Source: JAKFVA01 sp046155225 (lineage in GTDB: Bacteria; Pseudomonadota; Gammaproteobacteria; Burkholderiales; Burkholderiaceae_C). Taken from it: a DNA stretch of 9,142 nucleotides. The stretch is from assembly GCA_046155225.1 (NCBI GenBank), contig JBJXED010000166.1, forward strand, positions 1-9,142. Reading direction: 5' to 3'. Below, piece after piece: positions 1 to 6,398 of this stretch. The notes under the pieces were generated by a model. It made no database searches, was not told the DNA's origin, and saw only the letters and a list, made by a program, of their open reading frames with translations. The position numbers were made by a program, and so were the translations under genes. Every line of letters begins with the position of its first letter. Within the stretch, counting starts at the first letter, position 1.

Positions 1-362
1 GCGGGCGGCCAGTCCATGCGCGACTTGTCGATCAAGTAGCTGCTGGCATGCCACAGGTAGGACACGCTGAGCAGCGCAAAACCCGACAGCCAGGTGCTGT
101 AGCTCTCCCAGTAAAACCAGTGCAGGCGCGCCGGCAGTTGCGGCGGCTGCACTGCGTACTTCACCGGGTGGTAGAAACCGCCGCCATGCACCGCCCACAG
201 CTCGCCAGTGGCACCCTGCTTTTTCAGCGCCTCATCTTCTGGCGGCGTCAGGCTGCTGTCGAGAAACACAAAGTAAAACGACGAACCGACCCAGGCGATG
301 GCGGTCACCACATGCAGCCAGCGCAGCAGCAGATTGGCCCAGTCCAGCAAATAACTTTCCAT
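1..362 (-). CDS. puuD: Urate hydroxylase PuuD, N-terminal part (cut by window edge)
   Basis: The first 120 residues are visible and the gene continues past base 1. PuuD is the integral-membrane, cytochrome c-linked urate hydroxylase that converts urate to 5-hydroxyisourate in many proteobacteria. The visible part has a hydrophobic, Trp-rich segment at about residues 8-35 (LLLRWLHVVTAIAWVGSSF), a polar stretch with HGGGFYHPVKY (about 59-69), and a second hydrophobic segment at about 88-110. This pattern matches the N-terminus of the PuuD membrane domain. The cytochrome c domain expected at the C-terminus lies outside the window. The ATG at 362 is chosen because the purine-rich AAGGAAGG sits 10 bases upstream and the protein begins MESYLLDW. 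It lies 26 bases after the xdhC stop on the same strand, so the two are probably co-transcribed. The call is recognised from sequence pattern and supported by uraH, uraD and puuE nearby. Confidence 0.88.
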   Translation of the reverse strand, partial: MESYLLDWANLLLRWLHVVTAIAWVGSSFYFVFLDSSLTPPEDEALKKQGATGELWAVHGGGFYHPVKYAVQPPQLPARLHWFYWESYSTWLSGFALLSVSYLWHASSYLIDKSRMDWPP

Positions 363-388
363 CGAATGGCTGCCTTCCTTTGAAACTT

Positions 389-1228
389 TCAGCAGCTTTG
401 CAATAACTGCGCCGCAACCGCCACCGCAATCACTTCGGGGTCCTTGCCTGCAATGCCGGGTACCCCTACCGGGCAGGTCACGCCCGCCAATTCATCTTCT
501 GCAAACCCGCGTTGCAACAACCGTTGGCGAAATGTCGCCCACTTGGTTTTGCTGCCCAGGAGGCCAATAAAGCCCAAGTCAGACTGCTCGCGCTGGCGCT
601 TGAGGCAGGCGGCAATGACCTCCAGGTCTTCGGCGTGGCTGAAGCTCATCACCAGCACCCGCGACTGCGGTTGCAGGTTCGCCACGGCGGCTTGCACCGG
701 GTCGGAGTATTCGCAAACCACGCCTGGAGGCAAGTCCGCCGGGAAAACGCTGTCCCTGCTGTCAACCCAGGTCAACGCAAACGGCAGCGCCGCGAGCACC
801 CGTACCAGGGCATGGCCCACATGCCCCGCGCCAAACAGTGCCACCGGTTGCAAGCGCGGTGCCAGACGCTGCGCCAAGGTCGGCAGGTCCAGCGCCGTCA
901 CGGCTTCATAGCGCAAAAACACCACCCCGCCGCAGCACTGGCCCAGGGCCGGGCCCAGCGCGTAGCGGACAGGCACCGCCCCATCAGGCGCAGGGTCCGC
1001 GCCTGCGGCCTGGCCCAGCAAACGCGCCCGGGCAACAGCCACGGCCTGGTATTCCAGATGGCCACCGCCAATGGTGCCGAGGGCATCAGCTTCAAACACA
1101 GCCATCCAGGTGCCTACCTCGCGCGGGACCGAACCTTGCGTTTGAACCACCTGCACCAGCACCGCAGGCGCCCACTGCAACTGGGCCAAAAACGCCTGCG
1201 CAAGCAGCGGGCTAGGGCAAGAAAGCAT
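389..1228 (-). CDS. xdhC: Xanthine dehydrogenase maturation factor XdhC
   Basis: A 279-residue XdhC/CoxI-family protein, full length for the family. XdhC binds molybdenum cofactor, promotes its sulfuration and inserts it into XdhB, so it serves the xanthine-to-urate step just upstream of the PuuD reaction. Visible motifs are TQGSVPREVG (30-39), GTIGGGHLE (51-59) and LGPALGQCCGG (91-101) with the conserved Cys pair; these make up the N-terminal XdhC/CoxI domain. FGAGHVG (132-138) is a Rossmann nucleotide loop, followed by DSR (156-158), SHAEDL (197-202), GLLGSKTK (222-229) and a CPVGVPGIAGKDPEVIA C-terminus. An in-frame GTG lies three codons upstream at 1237. The ATG at 1228 is preferred, although neither has a clear Shine-Dalgarno sequence. 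The structural genes xdhA and xdhB, which often precede xdhC, are not next to it here. It is probably the first gene of an xdhC-puuD transcript. Confidence 0.93.
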   Translation of the reverse strand: MLSCPSPLLAQAFLAQLQWAPAVLVQVVQTQGSVPREVGTWMAVFEADALGTIGGGHLEYQAVAVARARLLGQAAGADPAPDGAVPVRYALGPALGQCCGGVVFLRYEAVTALDLPTLAQRLAPRLQPVALFGAGHVGHALVRVLAALPFALTWVDSRDSVFPADLPPGVVCEYSDPVQAAVANLQPQSRVLVMSFSHAEDLEVIAACLKRQREQSDLGFIGLLGSKTKWATFRQRLLQRGFAEDELAGVTCPVGVPGIAGKDPEVIAVAVAAQLLQSC

Positions 1229-1295
1229 GCACGGCACCCAGGCAAGGACATATCAGTCGAAAATAGGCCTGCCGCCACCCACCCGACAGGCTTTC

Positions 1296-1844
1296 ATGAA
1301 ACGCTTTGACTTCCGCCTTGCACACCGCCGCCAGGGGCTGCTGCTGGCCTGTTTTGCCGCCGTGGCCGCTTTTTTTACGGGCTGCAAAACGCCGCCCGCG
1401 CCAACTCCAGCTCCAGCGCCCGCAGCATTGCCCAAACCGCCCGTGCCCAGCACTCAAGAAGGCGTCATTGGCCCCATCCCCAGCACCGAAGGCTCGGCCC
1501 GCCGCTCGGCGGCAGCCACACCGCGCGCCTACCGCGCGGACGCGGCCACCCATTTGTACGGCCTGAACGCCAGCCGCGTCTACAAGGGCAAACTGCCGCC
1601 ACTGCTGTATGCCGTGGGCGTGCTGAATGTTGAAATTGACCGGGTGGGCCGCGTGACCCGCCTGGAATGGCTGCGCGCACCGCGCCATGCACCCGAAGTG
1701 ATGGCCGAGATCGAGCGGACGGTGCGCAGCGCCTCGCCATTCCCGGTGCCGTCCAAAATGGGCAAAGTGGTTTATACCGACACGTGGCTGTGGCACCAGA
1801 GCGGCCAGTTCCAACTGGACACCCTGACCGAAGGCCAGCTGTAG
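1296..1844 (+). CDS. Small lipoprotein with Pro-rich linker and TonB-C-like domain
   Basis: A 182-residue predicted lipoprotein of unknown role. The N-terminus (MKRFDFRLAHRRQG) is basic and followed by a hydrophobic stretch ending in AAFFTGC. Cys30 fits a lipobox (Phe at -3, Thr -2, Gly -1). Lys at +2 argues for outer-membrane rather than inner-membrane sorting by the Lol rule. Residues 32-52 are Pro/Ala-rich (TPPAPTPAPAPA), as in a periplasm-spanning linker. The C-terminal part, about 105-172, contains AVGVLNVEIDRVGRVTRLEW, then a predicted helix and SPFPVP, and resembles the TonB C-terminal fold. It lacks the N-terminal membrane anchor of true TonB, so energy transduction is doubtful. The reading frame continues upstream to 1227, but the signal peptide places the start at 1296. 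It sits between purine genes, divergent from xdhC and convergent with uraH, and may have no part in the pathway. Confidence 0.75.
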   Translation: MKRFDFRLAHRRQGLLLACFAAVAAFFTGCKTPPAPTPAPAPAALPKPPVPSTQEGVIGPIPSTEGSARRSAAATPRAYRADAATHLYGLNASRVYKGKLPPLLYAVGVLNVEIDRVGRVTRLEWLRAPRHAPEVMAEIERTVRSASPFPVPSKMGKVVYTDTWLWHQSGQFQLDTLTEGQL

Positions 1845-1875
1845 ATGTACGTGATGCGGCCCGGGTGATGACACG

Positions 1876-2229
1876 TCAACTGCCGCGGTAAGTCGAGTAG
1901 CTGTAGGGGCTGACAAGCAGCGGCACATGGCAGTGCGCTTGCGTATCGGCCAGACCAAAATCCAGGGTGACTTGGTCAAAAAAGGGCGGCTCGGGCAGGG
2001 CCACACCCAACGCCAAAAAATAAGCCGCCACGTCAAATACCAGCCTGTAAGTACCCACTTGCAGCTCGGCTGTCTCCAGCAGCGGCCCGCCCGGGTTGCG
2101 ACCATCGCTACTCAACACCACGTTCTTGACCAGCAGCACATCGCCGCTGCGGGTGGTGTAGAGCGCCACCCGCATGCCTGCTGCGGGTGTGCCGTGCATG
2201 GTGTCGAGTACGTGGGTCGTGAGGCTCAT
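1876..2229 (-). CDS. uraH: 5-Hydroxyisourate hydrolase (transthyretin-like)
   Basis: A 117-residue protein of standard bacterial HIU-hydrolase length. It hydrolyses 5-hydroxyisourate, the PuuD product, to OHCU. All hallmark elements are present: the N-terminal LTTHVLDT with catalytic His6, SDGR with Arg44, the HVPLLVSPYSYSTYRGS C-terminus with His101, and the diagnostic C-terminal YRGS tetrapeptide. There is no signal peptide, so it is cytoplasmic, presumably a homotetramer like its relatives. The start at 2229 is secured by an AAAGGA ribosome site 5 bases upstream and by family length; longer in-frame extensions to 2430 run into puuE and are not credible. The gene is alone on its strand. It ends 31 bases from the stop of the convergent lipoprotein gene and shares a divergent promoter region with puuE. 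Confidence 0.95.
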   Translation of the reverse strand: MSLTTHVLDTMHGTPAAGMRVALYTTRSGDVLLVKNVVLSSDGRNPGGPLLETAELQVGTYRLVFDVAAYFLALGVALPEPPFFDQVTLDFGLADTQAHCHVPLLVSPYSYSTYRGS

Positions 2230-2234
2230 CGTCG

Positions 2235-2240
2235 TCCTTT
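2235..2240 (-). promoter_or_regulatory. Ribosome binding site of uraH
   Basis: AAAGGA on the minus strand, 5 bases before the ATG at 2229. It is the clearest Shine-Dalgarno sequence in the window and fixes the uraH start. Confidence 0.7.
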
Positions 2241-2268
2241 CGAATAGTGGGTATGCGTCTTGCTCGAC

Positions 2269-2296
2269 AGCATAGCCCGGTGCAAGCGTTGCACAA
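2269..2296 (-). promoter_or_regulatory. Candidate sigma-70 promoter for uraH
   Basis: Read on the minus strand, TTGTGC (2296-2291) and TATGCT (2274-2269) are separated by 16 bases and lie about 40 bases upstream of the uraH start. They match the consensus -35 and -10 boxes at 3/6 and 4/6 positions. The match is modest; location in the only divergent gap between uraH and puuE is the main support. The inverted repeat at 2280-2294 lies over the spacer, where a repressor would block the promoter. Confidence 0.35.
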
Positions 2297-2302
2297 ATGT
2301 GC
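2280..2302. promoter_or_regulatory. Overlapping inverted repeats, candidate operator between uraH and puuE
   Basis: GTGCAA-GCG-TTGCAC (2280-2294) has perfect 6-base arms around a 3-base centre. It overlaps a second inverted repeat, GCACA-AA-TGTGC (2291-2302), with perfect 5-base arms around 2 bases. The result is three GTGC/GCAC half-sites in 23 bases, in the middle of the 92-104-base gap between divergent uraH and puuE. Dyad symmetry of this size and placement is typical of a dimeric repressor or activator site. No regulator gene is present in the window, so the binding protein (for example of the GntR, MarR or LysR type) is unknown. A formed hairpin in RNA is an alternative reading. Confidence 0.5.
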
Positions 2303-2333
2303 CGCCTTGACTTTGGGTTATATGATGAAACGC

Positions 2334-3317
2334 ATGGCCACCCCAACACCCTCCGATCTGCCGCCCTACCCGCGCGACTTAGTTGGCTATGGCCGCCAGC
2401 CGCCGCACGCGCAGTGGCCCGGCGGGGCACGGATGGCCTTGCAGTTTGTACTGAACTACGAGGAAGGCGGCGAAAACTCTGTGCTGCACGGTGACGCCGG
2501 ATCGGAGCAGTTCTTGTCCGAAATGTTCAACCCGCCCAGCTACGCGGCGCGGCACCTGAGCATGGAGAGTGTTTATGAGTACGGTTCGCGTGCAGGGTTG
2601 TGGCGCATCTTGCGCGAATTTGAAAAACGGCAATTGCCGCTGACCGTATTTGCCGTGGGCATGGCCTTGCAGCGCCACCCCGAGGCGGCCGCCGCCTTTG
2701 TGCAACTGGGCCATGAGATCGCCTGCCACGGCTGGCGCTGGATCAACTACCAGCAGGTTCCAGAAGCCACCGAACGCGAACACATGCGCCTGGGGCTGGC
2801 GGCCATCGAGCAACTCACCGGCACCCTCCCGCTGGGTTGGTACACCGGCCGCGACAGTCCCCATACGCGCCGCCTGCTGGCCGACCATGCCGAGCAGTTG
2901 GGCGGCTTGCTCTACGACAGCGACTCGTATGCCGACGACCTGCCGTTTTGGACGCCTGTGGCACGCACCGATGGCGTGGTGGTGCCGCGCCTGGTGGTGC
3001 CCTATACGCTCGACGCCAACGACATGCGGTTTTGCCTGCCGCAGGGTTTTGCGCAGGCCGACGACTTTTTCATTTACCTGCGCGACAGTTTTGACGCGCT
3101 CTATGCCGAGGGCGATCCGGCTGGCCTGGACGCGCCCAAGATGATGAGTGTCGGCATGCATTGCCGCCTGCTCGGACGGCCCGGCCGCATAGTGGCCCTG
3201 CAGCGCTTTTTGGACCATGTGGCGTCGCGCGACAAGGTGTGGGTGTGTCGCCGCATCGATATTGCGCGGCACTGGCAGCACAACCACCCCTGGCATGAAA
3301 ACGCTTCGGCCGCATGA
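2334..3317 (+). CDS. puuE: Allantoinase PuuE (polysaccharide-deacetylase-like, metal-independent type)
   Basis: About 327 residues. PuuE hydrolyses allantoin to allantoate in the cytoplasm and belongs to the polysaccharide deacetylase (NodB) superfamily, unrelated to the AllB amidohydrolase. Visible marks are YPRDLVGYGRQPP (12-24), VLNYEEGGENSVLHGD (39-54) where deacetylases have TFDDG, the MFNPPSYAARHLSMESVYEYGSR region (64-86), and IACHGWRWINY (129-139). In the last of these the second His of the usual deacetylase HxxxH metal motif is replaced. This fits the cofactor-independent chemistry described for PuuE. GWYTGRDSP (168-176) and SVGMHCRLLGRPGR (272-285) are further family blocks. The start is uncertain: ATGs at 2322, 2325 and 2334 and a GTG at 2247 are all in frame, and none has a good ribosome site. 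The stop overlaps the next gene by ATGA, implying translational coupling. Confidence 0.93.
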   Translation: MATPTPSDLPPYPRDLVGYGRQPPHAQWPGGARMALQFVLNYEEGGENSVLHGDAGSEQFLSEMFNPPSYAARHLSMESVYEYGSRAGLWRILREFEKRQLPLTVFAVGMALQRHPEAAAAFVQLGHEIACHGWRWINYQQVPEATEREHMRLGLAAIEQLTGTLPLGWYTGRDSPHTRRLLADHAEQLGGLLYDSDSYADDLPFWTPVARTDGVVVPRLVVPYTLDANDMRFCLPQGFAQADDFFIYLRDSFDALYAEGDPAGLDAPKMMSVGMHCRLLGRPGRIVALQRFLDHVASRDKVWVCRRIDIARHWQHNHPWHENASAA

Positions 3318-5098
3318 CCCTGACACTCGAACACATCAACCAAGCGACTGCGCAACAAGCCTTGCAGTGGCTGGACGGCGTCTATGAACATTCGCCCTGG
3401 ATTGCTGAAAAAGCCTTGGCAGAGCGTCCTTTTGCGTCCTTGGCACACTTGAAATATGCACTGGTGATAGCAGTGCGCAGCGCCCCCCAGGCCGCACAGC
3501 TTGCGCTGATCCGGGCGCACCCCGAACTGGCGGGCAAGGCCATGGTCAGCGCCAGCCTCACCGCCGAGTCAGCGCATGAGCAATCCCAAGCGGGCCTTGC
3601 CCACTGCACGCCGCAAGAGTTTGCAGCGCTGCAGCAACTCAATGCCGACTACAACGCCAGGTTCGGCTTCCCTTTCATTCTGGCGGTGCGCGGCCCGCGC
3701 GGCACGGGCCTGAGCCGGCAGCACATCATCACCACGTTTGCACGGCGGCTGCAAAACCACCCGGAATTTGAAATGCAGGAGTGCCTGCGCCAAATTCACC
3801 GCATCGCCGAACTGCGGCTTGGCGATGCATTCGCGGCGGTGCCTGCGCTGGGCAACGAAGTGTGGGACTGGCACGAACAACTGGCGCAATACAGCGACAC
3901 CGGCTATGCCGAACGCGGACAACTCTGCGTCACCTACCTGACCGAGGCGCACCGCGCCTGCGCTGCATTTCTCGGCGACAAGATGCGCGAATGCGGCTTT
4001 GACAGCGTCACGGTCGATGCCGTGGGCAATGTGGTTGGGGTGTACCAGGCCGCGCATCCCGAGGCGCCGCGCCTGCTCACCGGTAGCCACTACGACACCG
4101 TGCGCAACGGCGGCAAGTACGACGGCAGGCTGGGTATCTTTGTGCCGATGGCCTGTGTGCGCGCGTTGCACCGCGAAGCCAAGCGCCTGCCCTTTGCCAT
4201 TGAAGTGGTAGGCTTTGCAGAGGAAGAAGGCCAGCGCTACAAAGCCACTTTTTTAGGCTCCAGCGCTTTGGTTGGTGAATTCAAACCCGAGTGGCTCGAC
4301 CAGCACGACGCCGACGGCATACCCCTGCGCAGCGCCATGGCGCTGGCCGGATTGAACACCCAAGATATCGCTGCCATCAAGCGCCGTGCCAGCGACTATC
4401 TGGGCTTTGTGGAAATCCATATCGAACAAGGCCCGGTGCTTTGCGAGCTGGACCTGCCGCTGGGCATCGTTACTTCCATCAATGGCAGCGTACGCTACCT
4501 GGGCGAAGTCACTGGCATAGCCAGCCACGCCGGCACCACGCCCATGAACCGCCGCCGTGACGCGGCTGCGGCGGTGGCCGAGTTGCTGCTGTATGCCGAG
4601 CAGCGCGCGGCGCAGGCTGCCGGTTCGGTGGCCACGGTGGGCATGCTTCAGGTGCCCAGCGGCTCGATCAATGTGGTGCCGGGCCGCTGCCATTTTTCGC
4701 TCGATCTGCGGGCACCGCTGGATGCGCAGCGCGATGCACTGGAGTCTGACGTGCTGGCCGAGCTGGGCGCGATTTGCACCCGCCGGGGCGTCCGTCACAG
4801 CCTGGAGTTGACCGAACGCGCCGCTGCCGCACCCAGCCACCCCGCCTGGCAAGGGCGCTGGGAACGTGCCGTGGCGGCGCTGGGATTCCCCCCTTCAATG
4901 ATTCACCGCCTGCCCAGCGGCGCAGGCCATGACGCCATGAAGCTGCACCGGCTGATGCCGCAGGCGATGCTGTTTGTGCGCGGAGAAAACGCCGGCATCA
5001 GCCACAACCCGCTGGAGAGCACCACCAGCGGCGACATCCAACTGGCAGCGGACGCGTTAGCGCAACTGCTGGTGCATTTGGCCGAGGACAGCGCGTGA
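3314..5098 (+). CDS. Bifunctional OHCU decarboxylase / allantoate amidohydrolase
   Basis: A 594-residue natural fusion. Residues 1 to about 172 form an OHCU decarboxylase (UraD) domain with the IRAHPELAG block and catalytic His69, the TAESAHEQ acidic segment (83-90) and FGFPFI (117-122). It converts OHCU to S-allantoin. Residues from about 180 to 594 form an M20 allantoate amidohydrolase of the AllC/HyuC type: GSHYDTV (His259), GGKYDGRLG (Asp270), FAEEEG (Glu303-305), IHIEQGP (His369), GIASHAGTTPM (401-411), GAGHDAM (536-542) and GISHNPLEST (His564). All metal ligands are intact, so it should release ureidoglycine, CO2 and ammonia from allantoate. Its start overlaps the puuE stop by ATGA, and its own stop overlaps the next gene by GTGA. 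The fusion is known in proteobacteria. The two fused steps are not consecutive: the PuuE reaction falls between them. Confidence 0.94.
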   Translation: MTLTLEHINQATAQQALQWLDGVYEHSPWIAEKALAERPFASLAHLKYALVIAVRSAPQAAQLALIRAHPELAGKAMVSASLTAESAHEQSQAGLAHCTPQEFAALQQLNADYNARFGFPFILAVRGPRGTGLSRQHIITTFARRLQNHPEFEMQECLRQIHRIAELRLGDAFAAVPALGNEVWDWHEQLAQYSDTGYAERGQLCVTYLTEAHRACAAFLGDKMRECGFDSVTVDAVGNVVGVYQAAHPEAPRLLTGSHYDTVRNGGKYDGRLGIFVPMACVRALHREAKRLPFAIEVVGFAEEEGQRYKATFLGSSALVGEFKPEWLDQHDADGIPLRSAMALAGLNTQDIAAIKRRASDYLGFVEIHIEQGPVLCELDLPLGIVTSINGSVRYLGEVTGIASHAGTTPMNRRRDAAAAVAELLLYAEQRAAQAAGSVATVGMLQVPSGSINVVPGRCHFSLDLRAPLDAQRDALESDVLAELGAICTRRGVRHSLELTERAAAAPSHPAWQGRWERAVAALGFPPSMIHRLPSGAGHDAMKLHRLMPQAMLFVRGENAGISHNPLESTTSGDIQLAADALAQLLVHLAEDSA

Positions 5099-6351
5099 CC
5101 CACCGCGCTGACTACGCCCAGCTCGATGGCTGGATCGACGCGCACTTTGATGAGGAAGTGCGTTTTCTGCAAGCCTTGGTCCAGGTCCCCACCGACACGC
5201 CGCCAGGCCATAACGCCCCCCACGCTGAGCGCACGGCGCAGTTGCTGGAAGCCTTTGGTTTTGAGGCCGAACAACATGCGGTGCCGGGCGCTGAGGTGCG
5301 CGCGGTCGGCATGCAGTCCGTCACCAACCTGATCGTGCGGCGGCGCTACGGCGCGGGCGGGAAAACCATTGCGCTGAATGCGCATGGCGATGTGGTGCCG
5401 CCGGGCGAAGGCTGGACTCACCCTCCTTATGGCGGCGAGATCGAAGGCGGCTTCCTCTATGGCCGAGCGGCCGCCGTGAGCAAGAGCGATTTCGCCAGCT
5501 ACACCTTTGCCGTGCGTGCGCTGGAATCGCTGGGCGCGCCTCTCAAAGGCGCTGTTGAGCTGCACTTGACCTATGACGAAGAATTCGGCGGTGCGCTCGG
5601 GCCCGGCTGGCTGCTGCGCCAAGGCTTGACGAAGCCCGACCTGTTGATTGCCGCCGGCTTTTCTTATGGCGTCATCACCGCGCACAACGGCTGCCTGCAA
5701 ATGGAAGTCACCGTGCACGGCACCTCCGCGCATGCCGCCATTCCCGCGAGCGGTGTCGATGCGCTGCAGGGCGCGGTGAGCCTCTTGCAAGCGCTGTATG
5801 CGCAGAATGCGCAGTACAAAAAAATCACTTCAAAGCTTGAAGGCATCACGCACCCCTACCTGAACGTCGGCCGCATCGAAGGCGGCACGAACACCAACGT
5901 GGTACCGGGCAAGGTCAGCTTCAAATTCGACCGCCGCATGATTCCGGAAGAGGACCCCTGCGCTGTTGAAACCGAAATCCGGCATGTGATTGCCGCTGCG
6001 GCGGCTGCGCACAACGCTGCGGGCGGTCAAGGCGCAGGGATCACGGTCGACATCCAGCGCCTGCTGCTGGCGCACGCCCTGCAGCCGCAAACGGGCCAAC
6101 AGCCGCTGGTGCGCGCGATCCAGCAACACGGCGAAGAAATTTTTGGCCAGGCCATCCCCGCGCTGGGCACGCCGCTGTACACCGATGTGCGCCTGTATGC
6201 TGCGGCAGGCGTCCCTGGCGTGATCTACGGCGCGGGGCCGCGCACCGTGCTGGAGTCGGGTGCCAAACGGGCCGACGAGCGGCTGCTGCTGGCCGACTTG
6301 CGCGGCGCGACCAAGGTGATCGCAAGGGCCCTGCGCGACTTGCTGCAATAG
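5095..6351 (+). CDS. M20-family (ArgE/DapE-like) metallohydrolase homologue with altered metal site
   Basis: A 418-residue protein starting with GTG in a GTGA overlap with the preceding stop, so it is translationally coupled to the ureide operon. Fold marks of M20 hydrolases are clear: NAHGDVVP (95-102, first metal His97 and catalytic-type Asp99), TYDEEFGG (159-166, general-base and ligand Glu162/163), the dimerisation block VHGTSAHAAIP (207-217), GGTNTNVVPGK (263-273) and FKFDRR (276-281). Three canonical ligands are missing, however. The bridging Asp position is Val128 (GRAAAVSK), the Glu of the usual GEP block is Phe189 (AAGFSYG), and the C-terminal His is Lys391; there is no His at all after residue 345. 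It is therefore not a normal ArgE/DapE enzyme. By position it could act on ureidoglycolate or another ureide, or be a non-catalytic partner. The substrate is unknown. Confidence 0.85.
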   Translation: MTHRADYAQLDGWIDAHFDEEVRFLQALVQVPTDTPPGHNAPHAERTAQLLEAFGFEAEQHAVPGAEVRAVGMQSVTNLIVRRRYGAGGKTIALNAHGDVVPPGEGWTHPPYGGEIEGGFLYGRAAAVSKSDFASYTFAVRALESLGAPLKGAVELHLTYDEEFGGALGPGWLLRQGLTKPDLLIAAGFSYGVITAHNGCLQMEVTVHGTSAHAAIPASGVDALQGAVSLLQALYAQNAQYKKITSKLEGITHPYLNVGRIEGGTNTNVVPGKVSFKFDRRMIPEEDPCAVETEIRHVIAAAAAAHNAAGGQGAGITVDIQRLLLAHALQPQTGQQPLVRAIQQHGEEIFGQAIPALGTPLYTDVRLYAAAGVPGVIYGAGPRTVLESGAKRADERLLLADLRGATKVIARALRDLLQ

Positions 6352-6368
6352 CAGTTTCCAGAGGTCAG

Positions 6369-6387
6369 TGGCTGGTGCCCCAAGCCA
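6369..6387. terminator. Weak hairpin between convergent operons
   Basis: The 47-base gap between the M20 gene and ureG can fold TGGCTGG against CCAAGCCA (7 pairs with one bulged A and a 4-base TGCC loop). Its position between two converging operons suits a bidirectional terminator, but there is no T-run on either side, so intrinsic termination is not convincing. Confidence 0.25.
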
Positions 6388-6398
6388 ACCCCAGGGAG

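Noticed and set aside
1227..1295. Upstream extension of the lipoprotein frame by 23 codons
   Set aside because: It would bury the signal peptide behind a polar leader and overlap the xdhC start; the ATG at 1296 directly precedes a classic lipoprotein N-terminus.
1229..1295. Divergent promoter motifs between xdhC and the lipoprotein gene
   Set aside because: The 67-base gap must hold at least one promoter, but no pair of -35/-10 boxes with proper spacing, nor the GTGCAA dyad, could be supported.
512..1309. 265-residue plus-strand open frame antisense to xdhC
   Set aside because: It is His/Arg/Gln-rich with no domain and lies opposite a fully motif-supported XdhC. In high-GC DNA such antisense frames arise from codon bias.
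1845..1875. Possible terminator between the lipoprotein gene and uraH
   Set aside because: The 31-base convergent gap shows no stable stem with a T-run on either strand.
1212..2105. 297-residue minus-strand open frame over the lipoprotein gene and uraH
   Set aside because: It is out of frame with uraH, low in recognisable content, and explained by the real genes on each strand.
1876..2430. 184-residue version of UraH starting inside puuE
   Set aside because: The extra N-terminus crosses the divergent promoter region and puuE. The 117-residue form has the ribosome site and the family length.
2379..3326. 315-residue minus-strand open frame antisense to puuE
   Set aside because: No recognisable motif, skewed composition, complete overlap with a conserved allantoinase.
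4903..5790. 295-residue minus-strand open frame antisense to the fusion gene and M20 gene
   Set aside because: It spans the junction of two well-supported coupled genes on the other strand and shows no family features.
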